This document shows, piece after piece, positions 42,707-51,243 of a stretch of 64,000 bases of DNA; within the stretch, counting starts at the first letter, position 1; every line of letters starts with the position of its first letter. Below the pieces are notes generated by a model. That model searched no databases. It worked only from the letters and a program-made list of their open reading frames with translations, and was not told the origin of the DNA. Made by a program: the position numbers and the translations under genes. This DNA comes from Confluentibacter sediminis (GTDB lineage: Bacteria > Bacteroidota > Bacteroidia > Flavobacteriales > Flavobacteriaceae): NCBI RefSeq assembly GCF_003258355.1, contig NZ_QKPO01000008.1:165745-229744 (forward strand), given 5' to 3'.

Positions 42707-44068
42707 ATTTACGCAATATTAGACATAGAAACGACTGGAGGCAAGTATAATGAAGAAGGCATTACCGAAATTGCAATCTACAAATACGATGGTCATAAAA
42801 TAGTTGATCAATTTATAAGTCTTATAAATCCTGAACGTGAGATTCAACCCTTTGTGGTAAATCTTACAGGCATTAATAGCGGGATGTTGCGTAGTGCTCC
42901 TAAATTTTATGAGGTTGCAAAACGTATTGTAGAAATCACTGATGATTGTATTTTAGTGGCTCATAATGCGCAATTTGATTATCGTATTTTATGCATGGAA
43001 TTCAGAAGATTAGGCTTTGAATATGAACGTCCGTCACTTTGTACCGTTGAATTAGCAAAAGACTTAATACCAAATCAACCATCTTATAGCTTAGGAAAAT
43101 TGGTGAGATCACTTGGTATTCCTGTGGCAGACAGACATCGTGCTTCCGGAGATGCTACTGCTACGGTTAAATTATTCAAAATGCTATTGGATAAAGATTC
43201 CAACAAAACCATTATTCAGGAATCTATTCGCTTAAATCCAAAACATCAACTAGAACCCAGACATATTGATATTATTGCCAAATTACCTTCAGAAACGGGT
43301 GTTTATTATATCCATAAAGCTGATGGCGAAATTATTTATATTGGAAAAAGCAACAACATTAAAAAACGCATCAATCAACATTTTACCAATACCAATTCAA
43401 AATCTAAAAAAATACAACTGCAAGTGGCCGCCGTAACTTATGAAACCACGGGAAGTGAATTGGTAGCACTCCTAAAAGAAAGTGAAGAAATAAAACGCAA
43501 CAACCCTATATACAATAGAGCATTACGACGAAAAATATTTACGCACGCCCTATATAGTTTTGTAGATGATCATGGCTATCTTAATCTTAAAATTGATATA
43601 GCAGACGGACGTAAAAAACCCATCACCACTTTTGCAAACAGGCAAAGTGCCAAAAGTTTTATGTTTCATATGGTTGAAGAGTATAAGTTGTGCCAAAAAT
43701 TAACCGGTATTTACAATACTAAAACAAGTTGTTTCAAATACGACATAAAAGAATGTGCTGGAGCTTGTATTCAAAAAGAAGCCCCAGAACAGTATAATAA
43801 ACGCGTTGAAGTCTTAATCAATAAAAATAGTTACAATAATAAAAACATGGTGATTATTGATAAAGGCAGAGATATAGATGAGCGTAGTGCCATCCTCATT
43901 GAAAATGGTATTTTTAAAGGTTTAGGTTTTTTCAATCTGAATTATCAAATCAATAATATGGAAATCTTGGAATCCATAATTACCACTATGGAAAACAACA
44001 GGGATACCCAGCATATCATCCAAAGTTATTTGAGAAAGAAGAAGGATTTAAAGATTGTTCATCTATAA
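42707..44068 (+). CDS. DnaQ-like exonuclease fused to a GIY-YIG (UvrC/Cho-like) nuclease domain
   Basis: About 453 aa. Residues 1-165 are a 3'-5' exonuclease domain: DIETTGG (metal-binding D-x-E), the HNAQFDYR motif and a final HRASGDATAT. Residues about 195-275 are a GIY-YIG nuclease domain (ETGVYYIHK and EIIYIGKSNNIKKRINQHF). The tail has CFKYDIKECAGAC, as in UvrC/Cho relatives. The first ATG/GTG/TTG in frame is a GTG at 42854, which would remove the catalytic DIE. Homologue-like sequence IYAILDIETTGG starts at 42707 with an ATT codon, directly after the tandem repeat. So either ATT is used or a start is missing. A role in DNA repair is inferred. Confidence 0.85.
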   Translation: MYAILDIETTGGKYNEEGITEIAIYKYDGHKIVDQFISLINPEREIQPFVVNLTGINSGMLRSAPKFYEVAKRIVEITDDCILVAHNAQFDYRILCMEFRRLGFEYERPSLCTVELAKDLIPNQPSYSLGKLVRSLGIPVADRHRASGDATATVKLFKMLLDKDSNKTIIQESIRLNPKHQLEPRHIDIIAKLPSETGVYYIHKADGEIIYIGKSNNIKKRINQHFTNTNSKSKKIQLQVAAVTYETTGSELVALLKESEEIKRNNPIYNRALRRKIFTHALYSFVDDHGYLNLKIDIADGRKKPITTFANRQSAKSFMFHMVEEYKLCQKLTGIYNTKTSCFKYDIKECAGACIQKEAPEQYNKRVEVLINKNSYNNKNMVIIDKGRDIDERSAILIENGIFKGLGFFNLNYQINNMEILESIITTMENNRDTQHIIQSYLRKKKDLKIVHL

Positions 44069-44098
44069 ATTTTGTAGATTTGAATCTATAGTTTTTTT

Positions 44099-44944
44099 AT
44101 GGATACTGTAAAATCTAAATTCGATATCTTCAGACAGAAAGTGCACATCATTATCTATGGCACAAATACGATGCTTGGCAAGTTATTTGACCTTGTATTA
44201 CTCGGACTTATCTTACTGAGCGTGTTGATGGTAATGCTGGAAACTGTCGATTTTATAAATGAAAAATACCATCGGATTCTGCTTGTTTGTGAATGGATCA
44301 TTACTATATTCTTTACTATAGAATATCTATTACGTATTATTTCCATAAAAAAACCTTCGGAATATCTTTTTAGTTTTTATGGCATTATAGATTTTATAGC
44401 CATATTGCCTATGTACTTATCATTTTTCTTAGGTGGAGCACAAGTGCTTTCAGTCGTTAGGGCATTACGATTATTACGCTTATTTAGAATACTTAATTTG
44501 GTAAGTTTTACAGGGCAAGCATCGCAACTAAAATTGGCTCTCAAAACAAGTCGTGTTAAAATTGTGGTATTTATTTATTTTGTACTCGTTATTTGTATTT
44601 TATTAGGATCTTTAATGTATGTTATTGAAGGTAAAGCCAATGGTTTCACTAGTATCCCCGTGAGTATTTATTGGTGTATTGTTACCTTAACCACCGTTGG
44701 TTATGGAGACATACACCCCATAACCCCATTAGGACAAGTTATTGCATCATTTATCATGATTTTAGGTTATGGTATTATTGCCGTCCCTACTGGTATTGTT
44801 ACTGCAGAACTGGCCCAAAATAAACGTAAGGGAAGTTTATTTTTATTAGGAAACCGAAACCCTTGTCCGAATTGCGGAGAACAAGATCATATGCAAAAAG
44901 CCGAATTTTGCTATAACTGCGGCCATAAATTAAACGATGACTAA
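44099..44944 (+). CDS. Voltage-gated-type potassium channel with C-terminal zinc ribbon
   Basis: 281-aa six-helix ion channel. The voltage-sensor S4 is visible as VVRALRLLRLFRIL (regular Arg spacing, about residues 120-134). The pore helix and selectivity filter are TLTTVGYGDIHP (about 198-209), diagnostic for K+ selectivity. The last roughly 30 residues hold a zinc ribbon with CPNCG and CYNCG pairs on the cytosolic side, replacing the usual RCK domain. The stop overlaps the miaA start by eight bases. Confidence 0.92.
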   Translation: MDTVKSKFDIFRQKVHIIIYGTNTMLGKLFDLVLLGLILLSVLMVMLETVDFINEKYHRILLVCEWIITIFFTIEYLLRIISIKKPSEYLFSFYGIIDFIAILPMYLSFFLGGAQVLSVVRALRLLRLFRILNLVSFTGQASQLKLALKTSRVKIVVFIYFVLVICILLGSLMYVIEGKANGFTSIPVSIYWCIVTLTTVGYGDIHPITPLGQVIASFIMILGYGIIAVPTGIVTAELAQNKRKGSLFLLGNRNPCPNCGEQDHMQKAEFCYNCGHKLNDD

Positions 44945-45842
44945 ATTTCTAATTTCAATTGTAGGGCCAACAGCCATTGGCAAAACAGCTTTAAGCATTA
45001 AACTAGCTCAACATTTTAATACTGAAATTATTTCGGCAGATTCCAGACAGTTTTTTAAAGAGATGCATATAGGTACAGCAGCTCCAACAAAAGATGAACT
45101 AGGGACTGCAAAACACCATTTTATACATCATAAATCTATAAACGACAATTACAATGTTGGTGCTTTTGAAAAAGATGCTTTACAATGTTTAGAAACACTT
45201 TTTAAAACTAAAGATGTGGTGATTATGGTGGGTGGTTCTGGATTGTATGTTGATGCCGTTACCAAAGGTTTAGATGATTTCCCTGAAGTTGATAGCCAAA
45301 TTAGAGAGACACTAAATACAGATTTAGAAACAAAAGGGTTGCCCTATTTGCAAGAACAATTAAAAACTTTGGATTTAGAATCTTATAATACTATGGCGAT
45401 TGACAATCCACATCGGGTTATTCGTGCTTTAGAAATTTGTATCGGTACAGGCAATCCCTATTCGTCTTTTTTAAATAAAGACAAATTAAAACGCAACTTT
45501 AAAATCATGACCATTGGACTTACTGCAGATAGACCCATTATTTATAACCGTATAAATCAACGTGTGGATGTCATGATGCAAGCAGGTTTGCTGAAAGAAG
45601 TGGAAACACTTCTTCCCCATCAACACTTAAATGCTTTAAACACGGTTGGCTATAAAGAATTGTTCCATTATCTTAATGGCGAATGGGAATTGGATTTTGC
45701 TATTTCAGAAATCAAAAAAAATACACGCCGCTTTGCCAAACGTCAACTCACATGGTTTAAAAAAAATGACACTATTTTGTGGTTTGATTACTTGGCTGAT
45801 ACGGCAACTATCATTGAAAGTATAGAATATAAAATACCTTAG
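44937..45842 (+). CDS. miaA: tRNA dimethylallyltransferase MiaA
   Basis: 301-aa prenyltransferase adding dimethylallyl to A37 of tRNAs reading U-starting codons. Signature elements are the P-loop GPTAIGKTAL, the SADSRQFFKEMHIGTAAPT block, HHFIHH, the GGSGLYVDAV motif and the tRNA-binding NTRRFAKRQLTWFKK near the C-terminus. It is translationally coupled to the channel gene by an eight-base overlap. Confidence 0.96.
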   Translation: MTKFLISIVGPTAIGKTALSIKLAQHFNTEIISADSRQFFKEMHIGTAAPTKDELGTAKHHFIHHKSINDNYNVGAFEKDALQCLETLFKTKDVVIMVGGSGLYVDAVTKGLDDFPEVDSQIRETLNTDLETKGLPYLQEQLKTLDLESYNTMAIDNPHRVIRALEICIGTGNPYSSFLNKDKLKRNFKIMTIGLTADRPIIYNRINQRVDVMMQAGLLKEVETLLPHQHLNALNTVGYKELFHYLNGEWELDFAISEIKKNTRRFAKRQLTWFKKNDTILWFDYLADTATIIESIEYKIP

Positions 45843-45947
45843 TTGAGTGTTTTTTAAAGATAGTTCTCAATACAAAATAGCTCGTGCCTCAGTATTCACT
45901 CCAACTGAAAAGTTTACTAAATTAATATAAGTAACCTAAATGTTACT

Positions 45948-45984
45948 TCGATTTGATTTTCGAAACATGAGAAAATCAAATCGA
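45948..45984. repeat. 14-bp perfect inverted repeat, 9-base spacer
   Basis: Arms TCGATTTGATTTTC (45948-45961) and its exact complement (45971-45984) in the 320-base gap after miaA. No T tract follows on either strand, so it is not a simple terminator. Candidate operator, mobile-element remnant or structured RNA. Confidence 0.85.
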
Positions 45985-46089
45985 TAAGCTGATTTAATTA
46001 AACTTATAGATAGCCCCTATATTTTATTTAAATTTTAGATTCATTTTGTAGAATAAAATGTCGAAATTCGTTTAACGTCCAATATAAAA

Positions 46090-46132
46090 CACCTGTACTG
46101 AACTTGTTTCAGTATCAAAACAATTTCAGGTG
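46090..46132. repeat. Nested inverted repeats upstream of the S41 protease
   Basis: Inner hairpin TACTGAA-N5-TTCAGTA (46096-46114) enclosed by outer arms CACCTG (46090-46095) and CAGGTG (46127-46132), with a 12-base bulge on one side. It resembles short extragenic palindromes scattered in flavobacterial genomes. Confidence 0.65.
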
Positions 46133-46161
46133 ATAGTTGGCGATAATTTAAAACCCCATAA

Positions 46162-46263
46162 ATGATAAAATTTAAGATATTAACTTGTTTCATCTTCTCT
46201 ATATTAAATTTTCATTTGGCATTCGCACAAATCGATAAAACGGACTCAATAAATGGTTTTTGA
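46162..46263 (+). pseudogene. Signal-peptide segment of the S41 protease, cut off by TGA
   Basis: Starts with an ATG and encodes a good signal peptide (MIKFKILTCF...LNFHLAFAQ) and 10 mature residues. It ends with TGA at 46261-46263 in the same frame as the protease domain that follows (46267). A single change of TGG (Trp) to TGA would explain the split, because GFWEMNGYGKIIEI fits the N-terminal strand of such proteases. Confidence 0.7.
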
Positions 46264-46266
46264 GAA

Positions 46267-47598
46267 ATGAATGGCTATGGAAAAATAATTGAAATTTCAG
46301 AAAATGAGGTTAATACATTTGACATTACTAAAATTTCTTGCATTCTTAAATCAACAATAAATAGAAATGATATTGATGAATTAGGAAAATTCATACTGAT
46401 TAATAAAGACTCTTTAAATCTAAAACTTGGCATTACAAATTACTATTTACATAAGATTAGAGAACTCCCTAAAGAAAGATTTATTAATGATTCCATTCAA
46501 TTAAAAAATCTAAAACTAAACTTTGATGTTTTTTGGCACACCTTAGATGAGAACTACGCATTTTTTAAAGAAAGAAACTTGGATTGGCAGCATATTTATG
46601 AGGAGTATAACACCAAAGTAGATACATTAACAAGCGAACTCGAACTATACAAAATCTTTAATGAGATAACTGACCGGTTGGATGATGAACACACATCTGT
46701 AAGACCATCAGAAGATATAAGAAATGCTTATGAAAAAATATTGGATACGCTTGAAGAAAATAATTCTACCCCAAATTTAACAATTGCAGAATTAGAGGAA
46801 AAAATTTTAAACAAATACATAAAAAACGCAAATAGATATGGTAAAAGTTTACACGGTAACGGACTTCTCAATTATGGGATTACCTCCAATAACATAGGCT
46901 ATATTCAACTTAATAATATGATATTCTTTTCAAATTATAAAGTTTCAGATACGTTATCTGGTTATGATTTTTTATTTGCATATTTAGAAGAGTCAAAGAA
47001 AAACCCAAATTACCAAGAAGATGAGATAGAAGGAATCAAGCGTCTTATGGATTCTATTATAAAGGAATTTAACAACACGGATGGTATAATTTTAGATTTA
47101 CGTTTTAATTATGGAGGCTACGACGTTGTTTCTTTAGAAATTTTAAAACATTTTATCCATGCAAAAGCAAAGGTGTTTAGCAAAAAAGCCAAGACTATAA
47201 AAGGTTTTACAGAAGCACAATCATTTTTTATAGCGCCAATAGCCAAACCATACAATAAACCTGTATGTTTTCTAACAAGTCATCAAACCTCAAGCGCACC
47301 AGAATCATTGGTTATGGCTTCTATGCCGTTTAAAAATATAACAATTATAGGCTCTAGAACCATGGGGATTACATCAGATGTATTAGAAAAAAAATTGCCT
47401 AATGGGTGGGATTTATATCTATCTAATGAAATACAGGTAAATTATAAAGGGGAATGTTATGAAGGTGTTGGTGTTCCTCCAGATATAGAAATTGATTATC
47501 CAATAGATGAGGATGTGTTTATTCAAGATTTGTCAATAAAATTAAAGAATGGGGACGAAGCTATTGAAAATGCCTTTAAATTGATGAAAATAAAATAA
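46267..47598 (+). CDS. S41-family (C-terminal processing type) serine protease, separated from its signal peptide
   Basis: 443-aa frame from an internal ATG (MNGYGKIIEIS). An N-terminal beta domain (about 1-80) and helical linker precede the S41 peptidase core, with the DLRFNYGGYD motif (about 278-287), the nucleophile region TSSAPESLVMA (about 340) and a catalytic lysine expected in the following strand. PDZ is not evident, as in tricorn/IRBP-like members. Without the upstream segment the protein has no export signal and would stay in the cytoplasm. The intact gene would be 46162-47598. Probably a recent nonsense lesion, a sequence error, or readthrough. Confidence 0.82.
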   Translation: MNGYGKIIEISENEVNTFDITKISCILKSTINRNDIDELGKFILINKDSLNLKLGITNYYLHKIRELPKERFINDSIQLKNLKLNFDVFWHTLDENYAFFKERNLDWQHIYEEYNTKVDTLTSELELYKIFNEITDRLDDEHTSVRPSEDIRNAYEKILDTLEENNSTPNLTIAELEEKILNKYIKNANRYGKSLHGNGLLNYGITSNNIGYIQLNNMIFFSNYKVSDTLSGYDFLFAYLEESKKNPNYQEDEIEGIKRLMDSIIKEFNNTDGIILDLRFNYGGYDVVSLEILKHFIHAKAKVFSKKAKTIKGFTEAQSFFIAPIAKPYNKPVCFLTSHQTSSAPESLVMASMPFKNITIIGSRTMGITSDVLEKKLPNGWDLYLSNEIQVNYKGECYEGVGVPPDIEIDYPIDEDVFIQDLSIKLKNGDEAIENAFKLMKIK

Positions 47599-47690
47599 AT
47601 TGAACAAAAATTATTATTGACAGAATGCAAGCAGATGTTTTTTATATTTTTATTATAAAAAATCATTAAACAGGCCTAAGAACCCGAGCC

Positions 47691-48446
47691 TTAACCCAAC
47701 CACTCCTTAAAATCCTTAACGCGTTCTCTGGCCACAATTACCTCGTCTGCATTATAGGAATTCAATTTTATTTGCAATCGTGAGTTGGTATAACTAACCA
47801 TATCTTTTATGGCATGGATGTTTACAAAAAACTTCCTGTTTATTCTAAAAAATGTTCGTGGTTCCAATTCGTTTTCCAACAGTTCTAAAGTGATATCTAA
47901 CAAATAGTTTCTGCCATCGGTAGTATGCAAATATGTGCCTTTGTTTTCGCTATAAAAACATTCAATTTCATCTATATTAATGAGTTTCAAATGTTGCCCA
48001 ACTTTAACAGAAAATCGCTTTTTATACTCGCGGTCTATCGGGTTTACCAACAATTTTTTTATGTCATTAAAATCAATGTTTACAGTTTGTTTTTTTGGTA
48101 TGCGTTCTTGATATTTTTTAACTGCTTTTGCCAATTCATCATCATCAATGGGTTTCAATAAATAATCAATACTATTTAACTTAAAAGCTTGAAGGGCATA
48201 TTCATCGTAAGCTGTGGTAAAAATGACTGCACTTTTTATGTCTATATTTTCAAAAATTTCAAAGGATAATCCATCACTTAGCTGAATATCAAGAAAAATC
48301 AAATCGGGATGTTCGTTTTTTTGAAACCATTCAAGAGATTCTTCAACAGAATGCAGCATTGTTTCAGTTTTTAAATCGAGCTGTTCCAACATACGTTGCA
48401 ACCTGCGTGCCGATGGCTTTTCGTCTTCTATAATGATTACGTTCAT
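47691..48446 (-). CDS. LytTR-type response regulator
   Basis: About 251 aa. Receiver domain (residues 1-120) with the acidic pocket (EDE), phospho-acceptor Asp in DLIFLDIQLSDG (about 55) and the conserved Lys in YLLKPID. LytTR DNA-binding domain (about 150-250) with FYSENKGTYLHT and FFRINRKFFVN. The ATG at 48446 (MNVIIIEDEKP) overlaps the stop of the preceding 2TM gene by one base. It forms a two-component system with the LytS-type kinase encoded three genes upstream in the same leftward operon. Confidence 0.93.
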   Translation of the reverse strand: MNVIIIEDEKPSARRLQRMLEQLDLKTETMLHSVEESLEWFQKNEHPDLIFLDIQLSDGLSFEIFENIDIKSAVIFTTAYDEYALQAFKLNSIDYLLKPIDDDELAKAVKKYQERIPKKQTVNIDFNDIKKLLVNPIDREYKKRFSVKVGQHLKLINIDEIECFYSENKGTYLHTTDGRNYLLDITLELLENELEPRTFFRINRKFFVNIHAIKDMVSYTNSRLQIKLNSYNADEVIVARERVKDFKEWLG

Positions 48447-48745
48447 TATTCCCAAGTTTTATGTTCTTTGTCCATGTATTCTTGAATTTTTCGCTCTTCC
48501 CATTTTTTAGAGAATATAGGATTTTTACCAAAGACACCTATGGCATGAAACACCATTCCTATTCCCCAATAAAAAGCAGTTGAGTAGGTTTTAAACTCTA
48601 ATAAATCACCACCATTTGTTGCAATAATCCCGATTAAAATTATATTTATGATAAGATACCAAAGAAGATGAGCATAGAATCCTTTTATTTGTTTTAGTCT
48701 TTTTTCAGCCCTATAATAAGCATCTTGTTTATTGAAATTTTCCAT
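48446..48745 (-). CDS. 2TM domain-containing protein
   Basis: 99-aa protein with the Bacteroidota 2TM module: an amphipathic basic start (AYYRAEKRLKQIKGFYAHL), two transmembrane helices, the GIGMVFHAIGVFG segment, and the C-terminal KKWEERKIQEYMDKE. I use the ATG at 48745 (MENFNKQDA), which avoids overlap with the preceding gene. The function of 2TM is unknown; it is typically encoded with LytS/LytTR systems. It is one of three copies here. Confidence 0.88.
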   Translation of the reverse strand: MENFNKQDAYYRAEKRLKQIKGFYAHLLWYLIINIILIGIIATNGGDLLEFKTYSTAFYWGIGMVFHAIGVFGKNPIFSKKWEERKIQEYMDKEHKTWE

Positions 48746-48756
48746 AATATTTTGTT

Positions 48757-49074
48757 TTAGTCCCAAAGTTTTTTCTCATTATCTTCTCTCATTAATTTAT
48801 TTATTTTTCGCTCTTCCCAATCTTTACCCATAATAATAGTGGGCAAAAAGACAGATAAACCATGAGCCAATAAACCAATGCCCCAAAATACTGGAGTTGA
48901 TAAATAATACCATTGAAATATACCATTTTCTAAACCATAAGTTCTTGTATTTATGATTAATATAGCCGCATTTATAGCCAAATAAACTAGAGCATGCGTG
49001 TAGAAACCCTTTATTCTTTTAACACGCTTTGTAGCTCTTTCCAAACGTTCGTTATTTTGAAAATCGTTTTCCAT
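48757..49074 (-). CDS. 2TM domain-containing protein
   Basis: 105-aa second free-standing 2TM module (ERATKRVKRIKGFYTHAL, two helices, VFWGIGLLAHGLSVF, KDWEERKINKLM). The start overlaps the kinase stop by one base, so translation is coupled. Close in layout to the neighbouring copies, consistent with tandem duplication. Function unknown. Confidence 0.88.
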   Translation of the reverse strand: MENDFQNNERLERATKRVKRIKGFYTHALVYLAINAAILIINTRTYGLENGIFQWYYLSTPVFWGIGLLAHGLSVFLPTIIMGKDWEERKINKLMREDNEKKLWD

Positions 49075-50408
49075 TATTTCCAGTTACTAGATTTAGACTC
49101 TCTTTCCATGATTTCTCTTATTTTACGCTCCTCCCAAGATTTTCCGTAACCAAAAATCCCAAAGGCATGAAAAATAATGCCTATCCCCCAACCCAACATA
49201 GGGAACCAAAACCATTGGTATCCCCAAAAAGTTTTATAGTTAATAAAAACCAATAAAGGAATAACTACACAATAAGCAATGATATTGGAATAAAAACCTT
49301 TTAGTTCTTCTACGCGTTTTTGTGCTCTATAATAAGCATCTTGTTCTTTTTGTATTTGTTTTGTTTCCATAACTGATATTTGTTTAGTAAGCATGGGTAT
49401 AGCAACTGCAAAACTGTTTGCTTCCTTACTTATATTTATTTTTCTGTTTGTTAATAAATTATAGCGTTGCATGATATTACTTAAGCCAACGCCACTACTT
49501 TTTTTGACTATTTCTTTTAATTGTAAATTATTTTCAATCACCAAAACGTTGCCGTCTTCATAAATTTTGATATGTAAGGGTTTTGAACTCGTTACTATAT
49601 TATGCTTTACCGCATTCTCTAAAAGCAATTGTAATGATAATGGCACCACTTTGCTTTCTGGATTGGATGCCTGTTCTGGCATTTCAAAAACGATACTATC
49701 TTCAAAACGCATTTTGAGCAAAGACATATAGGTCTTTGCAAAGTTTAGTTCTTCATCAACCGAAACTAATTCTTTATCTTTTTGTTCTAAAACATAACGA
49801 TATACTTTGGACAAAGAGGTGGTAAACTTTTGTGCACTTGCAGGATTTTCTTCAATCAAACTCGTTAACACATTTAAACTATTGAATAAAAAGTGAGGAT
49901 CTAATTGGTTTTTTAGAGCATCGAACTTAGCACTGGCCGTTCCTGCAATTACTTTTTGCTCTTTAATTTTATACTGCTGATATTTATTGTAGAAATAAAC
50001 AACATGGAATATAATAACAATGGTTAATGTTATCCAAAGTCCAAATTGATAGTTTTTAATATGTTCATTTACAATAAATTCCGAAAATGTTTTGCCTCTA
50101 AGTGTGATAGCCGTGAAAGCTCTTAGAAAAAACAACCCAATAATAGTAATCACTGTTGAACCAATAATGCCAATAGCAATACGCTTTATTCTGTCCCTTT
50201 TTTTCCATGGAATCCGTTTTTCAAGTAAATTAAAAAAATACATATTTGAGAATCCAAGAACAAATGCATATAACTCATAAAAAATAAAATCAACCAAAGC
50301 TTCATTAAAACTATTAAAACTAAATCCACCAAAGAATAGGTTGCCAACTACAAACACGGCACATCCAATAAAAAAAGTTATATATATGTTTTTAATCCAC
50401 TTGTTCAT
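49074..50408 (-). CDS. LytS-type sensor histidine kinase with C-terminal 2TM domain
   Basis: About 444 aa. Four N-terminal transmembrane helices (about 8-140) form the sensor. The His_kinase domain carries the phospho-acceptor His near residue 172 (NQLDPHFLFNSLN), the N box LLLENAVKHN and the G box GVGLSNIMQRY. The last roughly 90 residues (about 355-444) are a complete 2TM module (AYYRAQKRVEELKGFY to KSWEERKIREIMERES), so this kinase is fused to the same domain encoded alone by the next two genes. I use the ATG at 50408 (MNKWIKN) rather than the ATG at 50435, which overlaps the preceding gene. Confidence 0.9.
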   Translation of the reverse strand: MNKWIKNIYITFFIGCAVFVVGNLFFGGFSFNSFNEALVDFIFYELYAFVLGFSNMYFFNLLEKRIPWKKRDRIKRIAIGIIGSTVITIIGLFFLRAFTAITLRGKTFSEFIVNEHIKNYQFGLWITLTIVIIFHVVYFYNKYQQYKIKEQKVIAGTASAKFDALKNQLDPHFLFNSLNVLTSLIEENPASAQKFTTSLSKVYRYVLEQKDKELVSVDEELNFAKTYMSLLKMRFEDSIVFEMPEQASNPESKVVPLSLQLLLENAVKHNIVTSSKPLHIKIYEDGNVLVIENNLQLKEIVKKSSGVGLSNIMQRYNLLTNRKINISKEANSFAVAIPMLTKQISVMETKQIQKEQDAYYRAQKRVEELKGFYSNIIAYCVVIPLLVFINYKTFWGYQWFWFPMLGWGIGIIFHAFGIFGYGKSWEERKIREIMERESKSSNWK

Positions 50409-50422
50409 GATTGCTATTGTAT

Positions 50423-51046
50423 TTATTTGCCACAAGATTGTAATAAAGTTTCTGCACGATCTTTACCCCAATTTGGATGAAATGCTGACTCCGGCTTAAA
50501 GTTAGCAAAAAGTTCTATTGAGCGTTTCAATTCTTTACAAAACGGCGTGGTATCTTGTTTAAAATATTGTGCGCTGCCCATGTTCCATTCAGCTTTACAA
50601 TATACAACGCGAGGGTTATTTGGTGCTAACATTTCGGCTTTTGCATATAACTCGATTACTTTTCCTGATAAACTCATGCCATAAGTTGCACCATCAAAAG
50701 CGACCCAAGCTGTGTACAACAAGGCTTGTAACACTAAAATTTCTGGATTGTTTTTAGAAATGGCGGTGGCATCGTTAATTAAATCTTGAGCTTTTTTAAG
50801 TTGGGTGGTTAATTTTTTTTGGTCCGTCTCCCCAAAAACAGTTACAATATTAACTTGAGCGGCATAATACAATGGTAACCAATTATCTGGTTCTGCCTTG
50901 GCTATCCGTTCAAATAAATTTGCTGCTCCAACTGGATTGTTTTCTCCCCAAAGTTGAAAGGCTTTTTGCATGCCTTGCTCGTAATTGGATTGTGCATTTG
51001 TTAATGTCACAATCCATAGTGTTGTAAAAAAAATAAAGTGTTTCAT
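50423..51046 (-). CDS. Secreted TPR-like protein
   Basis: 207-aa protein with a cleavable signal peptide (MKHFIFFTTLWIVTLTNAQ). The mature part is helical with tetratricopeptide-like repeats (AANLFERIAKAEPDNWLPLYYAAQ and similar). It is the first gene of the leftward operon with the LytS-type kinase and the 2TM proteins (14 bases between), so it may be a periplasmic partner of the sensor. This is inference from position only. Confidence 0.78.
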   Translation of the reverse strand: MKHFIFFTTLWIVTLTNAQSNYEQGMQKAFQLWGENNPVGAANLFERIAKAEPDNWLPLYYAAQVNIVTVFGETDQKKLTTQLKKAQDLINDATAISKNNPEILVLQALLYTAWVAFDGATYGMSLSGKVIELYAKAEMLAPNNPRVVYCKAEWNMGSAQYFKQDTTPFCKELKRSIELFANFKPESAFHPNWGKDRAETLLQSCGK

Positions 51047-51162
51047 AAGGTTTGTTTTAATTATGAAACAAAGATCTTATGATGACAAAAAATATAAAAA
51101 AGGTAGTGACCGAATTGTAATTTACAATAGATGAATTGTAATTTGAACTAAAATTACTAAAA

Positions 51163-51201
51163 ATAAAAACGGCCAACCTGTTGTCATACTGGTTAGCCGT
51201 T
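51163..51201 (-). terminator. Rho-independent terminator after tonB
   Basis: Stem ACGGC(C)AACC / GGTT(A)GCCGT (51169-51178 and 51191-51200, one internal mismatch). On the minus strand a T tract follows (A run at 51160-51169). Confidence 0.8.
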
Positions 51202-51243
51202 CAAAAAATCAAACTCAATATAAAACCAATTAATGATATTTTA

